A stretch of 64,000 nt of DNA, from NCBI GenBank assembly GCA_963169105.1, contig OY720639.1:54727848-54791847 (forward strand). The letters are read 5' to 3'. Made by a program: the position numbers and the translations under genes. The stretch comes from Ceriagrion tenellum. Lineage: Eukaryota > Arthropoda > Insecta > Odonata > Coenagrionidae. Shown one piece after another: positions 44,496 through 54,725 of this stretch; within the stretch, counting starts at the first letter, position 1, and the number at the start of each line of letters is the position of its first letter. The notes under the pieces were generated by a model that was not told where the DNA came from, did no database searches, and worked only from the letters and a program-made list of their open reading frames with translations.

Positions 44496-47015
44496 GATTT
44501 TCCGCTGCGTATCTTTAAATTTTCCTCTGCTCCTTGGCCGTTACTTTCATTTTTCCGTGCTCTTTTCTCCTTATGTCCCCTCGTACGACCTTTCTTTTGG
44601 TATAAGTCCTCAGCTTACTCGCATCTTGCGTGGGTAGGCAAGCGTAAGATGTCCCCTTGCAATTCCCTCTCCTCTCATTCCGGGGAACCCGTCCATTAAT
44701 AAATGAGAGAGTAAGAGAGAGAAAAGCTGGTTGGGATAGAAATGAAAATTCCACGCTCCCTCTTATTAACATATACTCTCTTCTCTTTCCACCTCCTTTG
44801 CTTCTCTTCCTCATTCGTACCGCCATCCTCTATCTTTGCCTCTTCCTTGTCCCTCATGCCTTCTTCTTCTCCTTAAAATTTTCATCCCTTTACCCTCTTC
44901 GCCCATCATCCCTATGACTCCCAAGCTTTTTATTTTTTCATCCAGCTCCAGAATGAAAGAGAAAGAGGGAGACGCCGTTCACTTTAAGGCCCTCGAGGTT
45001 ATATACTTCACGCGAATGTGAACGGGGCTGTCCTCACCTTTTTTTTGGGAGAAACAGCTACGCTGACGAAATCACCCGTCCCCGTGCTGCGGTAGCGGAA
45101 AGAATCGATGTGAGAAAGAGATCCAGACGAAATCCGCAGACGGTAATCGGCAATCCTCTTTTCACCGGCATCCGTATTCTCCAGTGATTAAAGTTTAGAA
45201 TGGATGGAATTACAGGATGCAGTAGTACGTGAGAATTTTGGCTCTATTAGAAGTGTTCAATCGGTCGCACAGAGAGGTTTACTTCTGCTATCAATGTGCC
45301 GAAAACGTTGGTTATAGACGGATTTGTCACGGTATTGCATTGATTTATTGAAAGTAAAAGGTATACCCTTTACATGAAAAACTCTTTATTGTTTGTGGAA
45401 TGCATCATTATTTTGCAATTATTGATTAATTTTTTAGAGTGAAAACAGACCTTCCTTTCGTGCGTCACTGAAACCATTAAAAATGTGCCATCGACCATAT
45501 AACTGTTGTGCAGAGAAGTTGGTTCCACTGCAACTGCTATGGTCAAAACCAACACTGAATTCCAACTTTTCGTTGACTAGTGTAGTATAAAAATCCTTAT
45601 TTAATGTTGATGTATATTCGGCATTTTAACGTTCTACGACGTTCTATTTTTGTCCAGGTATTCACTGTAGAAATTGCTCACTACTTACGAGGAAGCCTTT
45701 TTTCCCTTAAGTCTCGTTAACGTTCACTCTTTCGCTTTGTTTCAGATAATCCAATTTCATTTATCTATTGTTGAAATGTTCTCATAATTGAAATTAACCC
45801 TGCCAGCAAATCTCAGTTTCTTTTTATTTTTCAATTATTTTTCTACATTTCATGCATCAGAGTCTCGGCTACTCCGTTTTTAATGATGTGAACAAACACT
45901 TGAGCGTGGTACTGTCCTGTGATACCGAAGTACATGTCGAACTTCTTTAGACGTAGTAGTTAGGGAAATTCATGCTATTTTTTCTGAGATAAAAATACTT
46001 CACTCGTTGAAGGTTTTATTAACATCAAAGTAGTGCTTGTAAGAATAGTAATTCACAGCATTTCAGGTGATTACAAAGAGGGTCGTAGCTCTGTAGTCGC
46101 CATTTTTGCATGAGATTGGCTTTGAGATCTTTGCTTTGGGAAGAATGTTAAACTTAAATCCTACTAATTAGCTTCTTTAAGGAGGTTGTGCCGCGACTCT
46201 GAGCTTAAAGTCAAATATTTAATTTCACCAAGGGGATTCAAGTTCTATTGCTCTTATGACGATGTCCGATTTGGACGTCGAAACTTTAGCCTACATGGTA
46301 CCATCGATCTAATAAATAAGGACAAAATTTCATCTGATCCACCGAGAAAGCAACCAATCTTACCAACAAAACCTTTTTGTTTTCAATGTTTAAAAAATAT
46401 GTACTTCATTGGCTGATCAATAACCTTGGAGAGCTAAACCAGTTACGGTAGATAACTTTCCGAAATTAGGGGAATTGCGCCACGACTGTTTGAGTTCAAT
46501 TAAACAATGAGGTCCTTTGTTTTGTGTTCTTTGTTTAGAAAAACTGACTTCACTGCTGATAAATGCAATTATGATAGAAAATATGAAGATTAGTTGGCGA
46601 CTCTATTTTTGATGAGCAACTTTTTCCAGCTACAGGAGTCTGGTTCAGTGCTTGATTCCATTTAGTCTTAGAAAATAAACTTGAATTGTTGCAGTAATTC
46701 AGTAATACATACTTCAAAGCATATGATACCTATGTTCCTACATTACATAATCATTCCATTACTTGGAGGAATTCTCATGTTACCAACAGTTTTACGTAAA
46801 AATCAAAGGTATGCCAGATGGACTATTGCAATTTTCTCTCGTGTTCACCCATTCCCGTAGTTTACGCCACGTCCATTAAAGTTCGATTGGCAAAAGAGTA
46901 ATGAGAATAGGTTGGACATAGTTTTTCAAATCAAGCTGAGAACACGTTTTCCTCAAAATGACCAGTGTGTGAATCAAAAGGCTTGAGAGTAATTTTACTG
47001 TGGATGCACTGTATT
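44496..47015. other. Nothing recognised
   Basis: 44500-45050 is pyrimidine-rich with frames open by composition. The rest is AT-rich. The 76-codon frame at 46186-46416 has mixed composition but no motif or splice context. Confidence 0.4.
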
Positions 47016-47103
47016 CAAAATACAAATAAAGAATAAATCTCCAATGGCCATTGTGGTGCCAATTATTACGGCCGTTGGAGATTTATCCTTCATTTGTATT
47101 TTG
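47016..47103. repeat. 34-bp inverted repeat (hairpin) at element edge
   Basis: The left arm 47016-47049 and right arm 47070-47103 are reverse complements at 31 of 34 positions, with a 20-bp loop. The right arm forms the first part of the 143-bp direct repeat; the left arm is absent at the second copy. Confidence 0.8.
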
Positions 47104-47195
47104 TAAGAGGCCGTAGGGCTCAAGTTTCCTCGATTTCTACTGTATTCAGTTCCTCGTCACTTTTGCAAGCGTTCCAAACACTTACCCTCCAATGC
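47053..47195 (+). repeat. 143-bp direct repeat, left copy
   Basis: From GTGGTGCCAATTATTACGG to CACTTACCCTCCAATGC, this appears identical to 47922-48064 by eye. The pair is offset by 869 bp and brackets an inverted repeat and a small tandem repeat. Terminal TG and internal CA occur, but there is no convincing primer-binding site or flanking duplication, so an LTR/TRIM reading is not secured. Confidence 0.85.
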
Positions 47196-47203
47196 CGCAT
47201 GAC

Positions 47204-47616
47204 CCACACACACAAATGGGCCCAACCTCAGGGATCTTGCTCAAAAAAAGAGCGTGGTCAAAATTCACACACAAACACGGACGAGGATGAGCGTCGGATA
47301 CGCGTATTTTGGCCACAAGGTGGCCCTCTTCAGTGAACTGAAGGAAGAAAACACTAGCAACACAAGGTTGAAAGTGTAACAAACTGAGGACGGACGTTGT
47401 ATAAATACGAAAAAGGATAAAAGGGAGGAAAGGGGAAGGAAACCAATGACAGTACGGTGGCGGTGGGTGTGTTGAAGTGATTGGCGGCGGAAGGGGAGGG
47501 GGGTTGCGAAGGGCGCACGTTAGGAGGAAAGGCACGTCCTTTGTCCCGTGTGTGTATTTTGACCATGCTCTTTTTTTGAGCAAGATTCTCCCAGAAGTTG
47601 GGCCCATTTGTGTGTG
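47204..47616. repeat. About 70-bp imperfect inverted repeat inside the composite
   Basis: The left arm (47204-47272) contains CACACAAATGGGCCCAAC, TCTTGCTCAAAAAAAGAGC and GTGGTCAAAA. The right arm (47548-47616) holds their reverse complements in mirrored order. The loop is about 275 bp of G-rich DNA. It makes overlapping frames open on both strands (47094-47336 plus, 47182-47667 minus), which are therefore not called as genes. Confidence 0.8.
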
Positions 47617-47663
47617 AGTGAGTGATTTGGAGTGTTTGTGACAGTTAATGTGTGAATAACCTG

Positions 47664-47758
47664 GCATTCTTAGTGGGGTCTCATTAGCCCTTCGAAGGAT
47701 CCCAGGTTATAACCCCAAGCATCCTTAGCGGGGTCCCATTAGCCCTTGCGATGGATCC
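47664..47758 (+). repeat. Tandem pair of about 40-bp units
   Basis: GCATTCTTAGTGGGGTCTC followed by ATTAGCCCTTCGAAGGATCC (47664-47702) is repeated as GCATCCTTAGCGGGGTCCC and ATTAGCCCTTGCGATGGATC (47719-47758), separated by 16 bp. Confidence 0.8.
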
Positions 47759-47769
47759 TTTTTTTTGGG

Positions 47770-47785
47770 GTGTGTGTGTGTGTGT
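47770..47785 (+). repeat. (GT)8 microsatellite
   Basis: An uninterrupted GT run following TTTTTTTTGGG. Confidence 0.85.
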
Positions 47786-47921
47786 CTGTGTTGGTCACTG
47801 GCGAGGAAGTCACTTTCCCGTAAACCATCACAAGAGGGTATTCTGGTTGAGAGGCTGGGGTTGGTCGCTGACGTTTTCGTTGAACCAACACAGTAAACTT
47901 TAATTTCTTTCTTTTTGACGA

Positions 47922-48064
47922 GTGGTGCCAATTATTACGGCCGTTGGAGATTTATCCTTCATTTGTATTTTGTAAGAGGCCGTAGGGCTCAAGTTTCCTC
48001 GATTTCTACTGTATTCAGTTCCTCGTCACTTTTGCAAGCGTTCCAAACACTTACCCTCCAATGC
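47922..48064 (+). repeat. 143-bp direct repeat, right copy
   Basis: Second copy of the unit at 47053-47195; identity by eye is essentially complete. The sequence before it (TTCTTTCTTTTTGACGA) does not contain the hairpin's left arm. Confidence 0.85.
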
Positions 48065-49430
48065 TCAATGAAGCTTAAGTTTTTCTCGAGTATCAATCTT
48101 ATGCATCAAAGCGTTCAAATTCACAAAATAAAAGTATGTATTAAAGTAGTTGCTTGCGAAATATGAAAAGTTTTAAAGTAGAAGTATCAAAATGTTGAGT
48201 GTTTTCGCTTGAAACTTTCCCCCTTCCTGAAGAAAGGACGACAAACCTGCATCATTGACTATTCAATGTTTCCGAAGTTGGGGTATAAATTGAAAAAAGA
48301 AACGCTGTAAACGCAGTGAAAGGGAATTGAAAAAAATCCAATACCTCTGTACGGGTGCGTGTGTAAATAAAAACCTTGAGCAGGGTAGATTTTCAATTCC
48401 GTGGCAAAAAATCACTCTGTTTACCGTTCAAATAAATCATATTTTTTTATTCAGTGTGAGGAAAAGGAATTGGTTTTGAGTGAAAATCTCTGGAATTTGA
48501 TTTTTGCATAAAATTTTTGTCATTTTTGTCCTGCTATTGAACTTAGTGTAAGTCTTTTAACGAGCTCAGCCTTGCATTGGAGTCGGAAGTGAAACTTTTA
48601 AACCACAAATTAATTTAAATTACGCATTGAAAAAAGAAATTTAAAGCTGAAAAACTTCTGTAGTGCGATTGATGGCTTTAATGGACGCTTATATAAAATA
48701 TTCGCTCTGACTCTTATATAATGGGCCACATGCTTCTATTGTGCACCTATAGGTTATTAGTTAATTTTTAAGTCATCACACTGCTTAAGAGTAGTTACCT
48801 ATCCGTGGCTGACTCAACACATATGATTTATACAGCCTAAATGACACGGTTATTTTTCATGTACAATTACAGGTTTCAATTGAGGTGTCGTTTCTTACTG
48901 CCAGTGAAAATAATAACTTAAACCATTATGTCCCCCGTCATATTATTCATTTTTGCTGTTCATCCGATTTTATTTACGAAAATACAGCAAATGTTTTCGA
49001 AATGTTTTCAATCTTGCATGAAGTACTCGTCTCACTTCAAGTTCGAGACTCGCACGCTCCCCTGACCTCTGGACGAAATCCAAAAAGCAGTCAGGAGAGC
49101 AAAGCCAAAAGCCAATAGTCGAGAAACCAAGTGAGTGCTGCATCTTCAAACGCGCAGGGTACGAGTTACCTTACTACTGGTTAGTATTCCTGATGCTGTC
49201 AATACATATATTATCCGAGGTATTAATTCGTGCAAAAGATCAAATTATGCAAAAAACTCCAAGGTGGTTGAGGCATTAGTAAGTAGAATAAATTGTTCAA
49301 ATTAATAATACTGTGATGTAAATAACTACAAATTTTATATTAACAATATTTAATTAAACAAAAAACATAGCATTGAATATAATAATAATCCAGCGGTGAC
49401 CGAAGGACCAGCGAACTTTTCGCAGAATTT
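48065..49430. other. Nothing recognised
   Basis: AT-rich DNA; the frame at 48885-49118 has no motif. Confidence 0.4.
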
Positions 49431-49720
49431 TGGGTTAAGGTACAAGCGTCAGCGGTCTTCCGCAACAGCTGGTGAGAGTGCAGCGGAGAGCGGGGTGAAC
49501 AGACGGGTCACGACTACTCTACACACGTGCATGAGGAGAGGAGAAGAGAGAGAGAGAGCCAGGTAGCCGCTGAGTCCGCGCTAATGCTGTCCTTAGAGGG
49601 GGGAAGAAGGGGAAGACCGTTGACAGCTCCACCACAAACACACAAGAAAAAAAGAAGTACATCAGTAGTCTGGGCGACCAACATGAACACCGCACAAATA
49701 CATATGCATAATTCTTCTGG
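49431..49720 (+). other. Purine- and CpG-enriched patch
   Basis: It contains a short (GA)n at 49543-49556, several CpG and a donor-like CTGGTGAGAG near 49470. A 65-codon frame (49527-49724) is Arg/Glu-rich because of the GA run and is not called as a gene. It could be a 5' UTR or promoter-like patch. Confidence 0.25.
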
Positions 49721-50489
49721 ATGAATGGTCTTCGTATAATAAATTTAATAACCTCTGACCAACGTTACTTAGTTTTATTTCTGCATCATCGGACCTTGAT
49801 ATTAACAGTTGACATGAGCTCATGGTCACGGCAGGCTGAGTGCAGTAAAACTGCTCTGGGGATGAACTCATGGCATAAATAAATTTCTAACCCTGATGAT
49901 GCTGATATAAAATAGTGAAAAATTGGCTAAAAGTGTTCTAAATCCACTCAAAGTAAAAAGAATTAAAAATCTAATCCATCTGGTGGCATTCAGTCTCGTC
50001 TTCACGTACCCAGCCAGGGACGGAAAACTGGATGGTGTCAGAATATGGATAAATAAATATATAGGTCCTCATCATCCTCGCTATCCCGAAAAAAAGTGGG
50101 CTCTTACATTAGAGCTGTCATTCTCTATTTCCCAGAACTTACACGTGAAAGAAATGACCGTGTGATTCAGGATTCAGGATTAAGGTTTAATAGGGTTACT
50201 GCGTTTTTCCATTCAAGGCGAGCGTTATTTTCCATCTGAATTAAGAATCGCCTACTCGCGCCAGACGCTTACTAATCAGAGACAATATGGTCGATTTTTC
50301 CGATGAATCTTGTTTCCTTTTCCCCTGATGATGAGAAGATTGACTTTTCTGGGCGATTTATGGTACAAAGTTCTGGGAACCCTTGCCGAATTAGATTCGG
50401 GCAAAGTTTCAGTTAACATTTTAATGTATTCATAATATTAGTGACTACCTGCCTTGTAATTTTTCTGACAGTATTTACAGCTGATCAAA
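49721..50489. other. Nothing recognised
   Basis: AT-rich; an 80-codon frame at 49923-50165 has no motif. A short GATTCAG tandem lies near 50165. Confidence 0.4.
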
Positions 50490-50870
50490 GGACTAGGTAG
50501 AGACTCGTCAGACACTCGGTGGCCATACGCTAGGCTCAAATTATTTGAAAATTTTGGATCAGGCAAGTGTTAAGATGCCGCACAGGATATTATGTAATAC
50601 GAGCTATATGTCGTGAACCAATAGAAGTGACAAAGTAAGAGAGATATACTACCGGACTGATGGGTACAAAATTCCTCCTTTCCACGCATCTTAAGGGACT
50701 GTTACAAAAACATAACTATTGAGCAAAGTCACTAAGCTAGCATATAATTTACTTTCTCGTCCTTTCCCTCTTCCAATCCCCGTTTTCTTTTCTTTTCATT
50801 TTCATGGCTCGCATCCATAAACCGCCAGCCACACGTAATTGCGCGGCTCACTAGGTAATGGAGGATGGAT
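50490..50870 (+). mobile_element. CR1/L2-like retrotransposon 3' end, copy 3 (old)
   Basis: ACTCGGTGGCCATACGCTAG matches copy 1 (ACTCGGAGGCTACACGCTAG near 21540). Further on the translation gives SDKVREIYYRTDGYK, equivalent to KIREIHCRTDIYI in copy 2. The 3' UTR keeps CATGGCTCGCATCC, CCGCCAGCCACACGTAA and GGCTCACTAGG. It is the most diverged of the four coding-bearing copies. Confidence 0.65.
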
Positions 50871-51269
50871 GCAGAACACACCCCATGAAGTTTCAATTGT
50901 GTATCATTTCATCCATAACAAGGAAAATTATACTTTTTAGTAAGAGAAATAATTCCGAATAATCTATCTATCTAATTTTTTGTGCTTGGCGAGGCAGGGA
51001 AGCTTCGAAGCTATGCGCGATGAGTATTAGTGCCAAAAGAGAAGCGGGCCACATTTTTATTTTCTCTTCTTAAACAGCCAGAGTCCACGCCAAGAGAAGT
51101 CACGTAAGTGCATGTGGGATTGCTCTTCCCCTGCCTCGGCAACTCCTGCACATTGTTATCTTTCCTTTCGAGATGGGTTATTTTTTTCTTACCACAAATG
51201 GAAAGAAAACTTGTATTCTTTCGAAATCCGGCTTAACCATTGATTTCCCGAACCAGATATGGCTAGCTC

Positions 51270-51608
51270 GTGCATTTACCGCGAAGCCTCGGGCTTCATC
51301 TCCCGAAGGCAACGGAACAACGACCCGAGGCGGTGCTGCCCTCTGCCTTGAATGAGAGAGATTATTTTTTTCGTTCTTCAGATATTCTTCTCCGACCTCT
51401 TCTGCGTACCTTAGCCCTCGTCCTTATTATGGTGATGGCAATGCCCTCTAAGAGTAACTGCGCGTTTTGCCTTTGGGAAGAAGGCTACCACTGCGTTTGC
51501 GGTGAATGCAGGGTAGGAGTCGAAACATTAAGAGAATGGGGAAAAGAAGGAGCTCTTAAAGAATACATTCAAGATGAAGCGCAGTTGAAATATACTAATT
51601 TGGCATAG
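51270..51608 (+). CDS. Unassigned open frame with a Cys-rich patch
   Basis: Not recognised. The frame has a hydrophobic stretch (RPLLRTLALVLIMVMAM, about residues 41-57), then NCAFCLWEEGYHCVCGEC, a C-x2-C-x7-H-C-x-C-x2-C arrangement, then a charged Glu/Lys-rich tail. It starts with an ATG in weak context and has no visible promoter or splice sites. Spaced Cys pairs can bind zinc, but no known family fits. The tail of 30 residues has coding-like composition. It could be a small secreted protein, an exon or chance. Confidence 0.2.
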   Translation: MHLPRSLGLHLPKATEQRPEAVLPSALNERDYFFRSSDILLRPLLRTLALVLIMVMAMPSKSNCAFCLWEEGYHCVCGECRVGVETLREWGKEGALKEYIQDEAQLKYTNLA

Positions 51609-52440
51609 AAAGAAATTATTATTGAAAAAGTTTTTCACGATTTTATAATTTAAACAAAGGCCACCGACATAGATTCTTCGGTCACGTGATCCCCTTTCCC
51701 TAACGGCTTTGGACGTGTTAACAATTTGGCTACTTTTATAGCTATTTACATTTATTTATTATTTTGGTGGCACTCTAATCGCTGAATTTTGAATACATAT
51801 TGTTATATAACACTCTCATGTTAGCTGTAAAATATGTTTTGAAATTTGCGCTGTAAATTTAGAGTAAAGGAAATGAATATCTAATTCGATGTCTTGGAGC
51901 CTAAGTTTACTCGATTCAAATTTTAGTAAGCAGTGTAATTTGTAAACTTTGCATTTACTAAACTGACACCTAAATACACTAATGTGGTGATGATGGGCAT
52001 ATGTACTATCATCATCAGCAGTCATCAGTCTGAAGATTGGTATGTCGTTACTTCTCATTTCACTCTCTCCTCCACCAACCACTTCTTTGCTATATTGCCT
52101 ACAAAACCTACTGAATAAGCTTCTGTTTACCATTTATCCAAGTCTCATGAGCACATTTTATCGATTAAAATTCACGTTATCAGTCGACGAAAACAATTTT
52201 TGCAATTACTCTCAAATCAAGTGTCATTTTCACCACCGTAACACCTTTCTGCTTTGCAGACTGCTCAATAATTACGTTTGACTGAGAGTTTTATTAACAG
52301 AATAATACAAAAAAAATTCACTCCTTATTTTTGTGTTGTATTTTTGTGTATATTGATCTTGTTAAACTGCAGGGGAAGCAGTGCTGGTTTAAACCATCAC
52401 TTTCTGAGTAAAACAAGTAAGGAACTTTCTGTATAAAAGT
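51609..52440. other. Mostly featureless; short repeat-like motif near 52018
   Basis: GTCATCAGTCTGAAGATTGG at 52021-52040 resembles a motif frequent beside RTE-like elements in insects. It is followed by CACTCTCTCCTCCACCAACC, and the RTE-like relic starts about 400 bp later in the same orientation. It may be part of that insertion. Confidence 0.3.
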
Positions 52441-52454
52441 TAGTATAATCAGTA

Positions 52455-53045
52455 ATGAGGTTTTTTGACGAAGGTGAAGATGGTCATAAAACTAGGTGGA
52501 CTTGGAAACTGGAACAAGTTGGCCAATTTAACTGCCATAGTTATATTCACGCTAAAATAAATGGGCATGATGCAAATACACACATTAGAAAGAGAATAGC
52601 GTCCAGATATAGAAGGGAGCTGAGAACGGAAACATTGGGTGAAGTAATTATTCAGAGGCTTATCAAGAATTGATATGGAGTGCAGCGGTATGAAGCGCAA
52701 AAGCTTGAAATTTGCGAAAGAAGACGAGAATAGGCTGCAGTCGTGCGAGATGTGAATGTGGAGAAGAAAGGAGAAGGTGCGGTGGAAGGAAAGGAATACA
52801 AACGAGAAAATGATTGGTATGATGGGTCAGGAAAGGTAACTTTTTGAAAAGATTTGGAAGAGTAGGAGTAGGTCGTTGAAGAAGATAATGAGGGGCATGG
52901 GATTGCTTAAGGCCGTGCCACAGGGTAGTGTGTAAGGTGAGCGAGAAAGGGGAAGAAAAAGGGAGAGTGGGTTATGGGTGGGGTGAAGAAAGGTAGAAAA
53001 TATGCTAGACAGGACAGGACAAAGAAAGAAATAGAAGTACATATA
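52455..53045 (+). mobile_element. RTE-like reverse transcriptase relic (C-terminal half)
   Basis: Across several frameshifts the plus strand gives, in order: LEQVGQFNCHSYI and HIRKRIA (about 52500-52600); RLIKN and WSAAV (about 52650-52690); RLQSCEM; MWRRKEKVRWKERNTNEKM (52756-52812); KIWKSRSRSLKKIMRGMGL; LKAVPQGSV; and GERERGRKRESGLW (to about 52980). This is the usual order of the thumb and C-terminal region of RTE-type ORF2 proteins: the YLGSxI region, RIxxA, WSVALYGxExW, the xMWxWRRMxxxSWxxxxxNEEVL motif and the GxxxGxRxRGR end. Stops occur after MMGQER and GSV. It is dead and 5'-truncated, with the endonuclease and catalytic FADD-type motif not present. Confidence 0.75.
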
Positions 53046-53518
53046 TAGGTCCAAGCGGACGTAAAAATCTAGAGGATTATCCTTACTTCTATTGTTACCG
53101 GTATTTTATCATACAATGATAATTAGAATCAGTATAAATTACATAATTGGAATATTTTTACTTCTTCTCCAGCTTATAATCAACCCTTACATATCTCGCC
53201 GATTGTAGCATGATGATGATGGTTCATTATCCTAGAGGGTTCCCTCACGTATTATTAATAATCAACAGTAACATTCTGAAATCAAATGTTGGAGGCCGTG
53301 ATTGACGGCAGGATGTTGAATAAATAAGAAGTGAAAGATAAAAAAGTTGCTTGCAAAGATAAGCAGTTGCGATAAGAAAAGTCTTTATGGATGAAATGAA
53401 GAGAGGTAGGACGTCTGAACTGATGAATGAAACCGAGTTAGGGAATAGGGTTTTGTGTCTGTAAATGGCTTGTAGAGTTTCATTTTTATATCTAAACCTA
53501 TTCTAATTGGAACGACAC

Positions 53519-53701
53519 CTAAGTATGCCATTTAGAGAACATTTCAGGTATAGTGCCTGCGATTGGTAGTGAAATTATGGCCCCAATGGCCTCAATTACA
53601 TCAAAGTAGGCCAACGCGGACCCCAGGTTTCTCTCCACAGTTTTCCCATTCCACTCAAAATCCTTTTCCTTGCCAACATATAGCCTTCTCAATATCATCA
53701 G
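53519..53701 (-). CDS. Possible terminal exon or gene fragment
   Basis: Read on the minus strand, TTTATTCCAAACAG is an acceptor-like sequence ending at 53702. The frame that follows gives LMILRRLYVGKEKDFEWNG, KTVERNLGSALAYFDVIEA, IGAIISLPIAGTI, PEMFSKWHT and a TAG. Codons are mixed with frequent G/C at third positions, unlike chance frames here. LGSALAYFDVIEAIGAIISLP reads like a loop plus membrane helix. It vaguely recalls a late helix of major facilitator transporters such as the SLC46 group, but that is a guess by eye. If so, the protein ends early, before the last helices. A pseudogene or chance frame is possible. Confidence 0.25.
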   Translation of the reverse strand: MMILRRLYVGKEKDFEWNGKTVERNLGSALAYFDVIEAIGAIISLPIAGTIPEMFSKWHT

Positions 53702-53871
53702 CTGTTTGGAATAAAATAAGTAAAACATACTACACTTTTGGACATGCAAATGAATATAGCAATGAAATATCCAAGTTCCCCATCAATTTTGTTGGTTCTT
53801 ACCAGTATAAGCCTTTGAAGACTAAGCGATACTATTGCGTTGTACATCCTTATTCAAAAGTAGGTAAATAA

Positions 53872-54385
53872 TTTAAGCAATTAATTCACTTAGCGCCATG
53901 AACTAACTGCTGTGCTCTCCTTATATATGTAATCTATTTTGTCGATAGTTATTAGTCCAAGTCGTCGGTAGTGTTCATGAAAAATCTCCGTGAAGGAATA
54001 TATCTTTAAGTTTGTACCCGAACTAGGTGTCAATTATGAAAGTGAGCATTAAGGATGTACTAGGCAGGTAAATAAACGGCAATTACGAAGATGAATTCTA
54101 AATGCTGAAGAAAAATAGCGTCAAAAAAAAGATATGGTCTCCCAAAATGCAGAAAAAAAAGAGGGTACTTATAAAATAAACTTAAAGTTTAAACAAACCA
54201 GTATGCAGGACCTACGAATTAATTTATCTCTGATTGAAGTTTTCACATTCTTTTGTCACCTTTTCCCAAATTTCTGCCTGAAGCAGTTATATTTGCGGGT
54301 GTTATTATTATTTTAAACCTACACAGAGGGAGATGATGGGTTTTTCGTTCGCTCTGCTGCACGCATTCTTGATCCAACCTCTTTA
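53872..54385. other. Nothing recognised
   Basis: AT-rich DNA with short frames only. Confidence 0.4.
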
Positions 54386-54389
54386 AAGA

Positions 54390-54725
54390 TTTTTCCTTCC
54401 CAGTTCCGGAAGATGTGAAAGGGAGAGGGTGGAGGGAGAAGATTTTTCATTGCTTTGGGAGCGAAAGAATCGCCTTGAGCCCATGAGGAGACGAAGTAGG
54501 AGAGAGGAGGAATGTTAATGCAAAAGGCTCGTAATGAAAAGTCCCTTTCGCGTGGGCTGCCATCTCCTGCTGCGTTGGAGGTTTGAGTGGAGAATTCGTC
54601 GGTGGAGAAGAGGGTAGGGAGGGGTGAAGGCTCTTCGATTTGCTGCTGGTGGGGTCGGAGACCTGCAGGGACAGCAGACTTAACGCTGGCTGGACGGCTT
54701 AAGCGTCACCTGTGGGAGTAAGTAT
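54390..54725 (+). other. Purine-rich GC block ending in a strong donor
   Basis: Purine-rich and moderately GC-rich with CpG. At its 3' edge GTGGGA|GTAAGTATG (GT at 54718) fits the 5' splice-site consensus very well. No acceptor or frame upstream is compelling, so a non-coding first exon is one option. Confidence 0.25.

Noticed and set aside
47182..47667. 161-codon minus-strand frame as a gene
   Set aside because: It runs through an inverted repeat and a G-rich loop, so both ends encode mirror versions of the same repeat. Composition is Pro/Ser/His-rich and motif-free.
47053..48064. LTR retrotransposon with 143-bp LTRs
   Set aside because: No gag/pol, no convincing primer-binding site next to the left repeat, no polypurine tract before the right repeat and no flanking duplication visible. 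It is kept only as a composite repeat.
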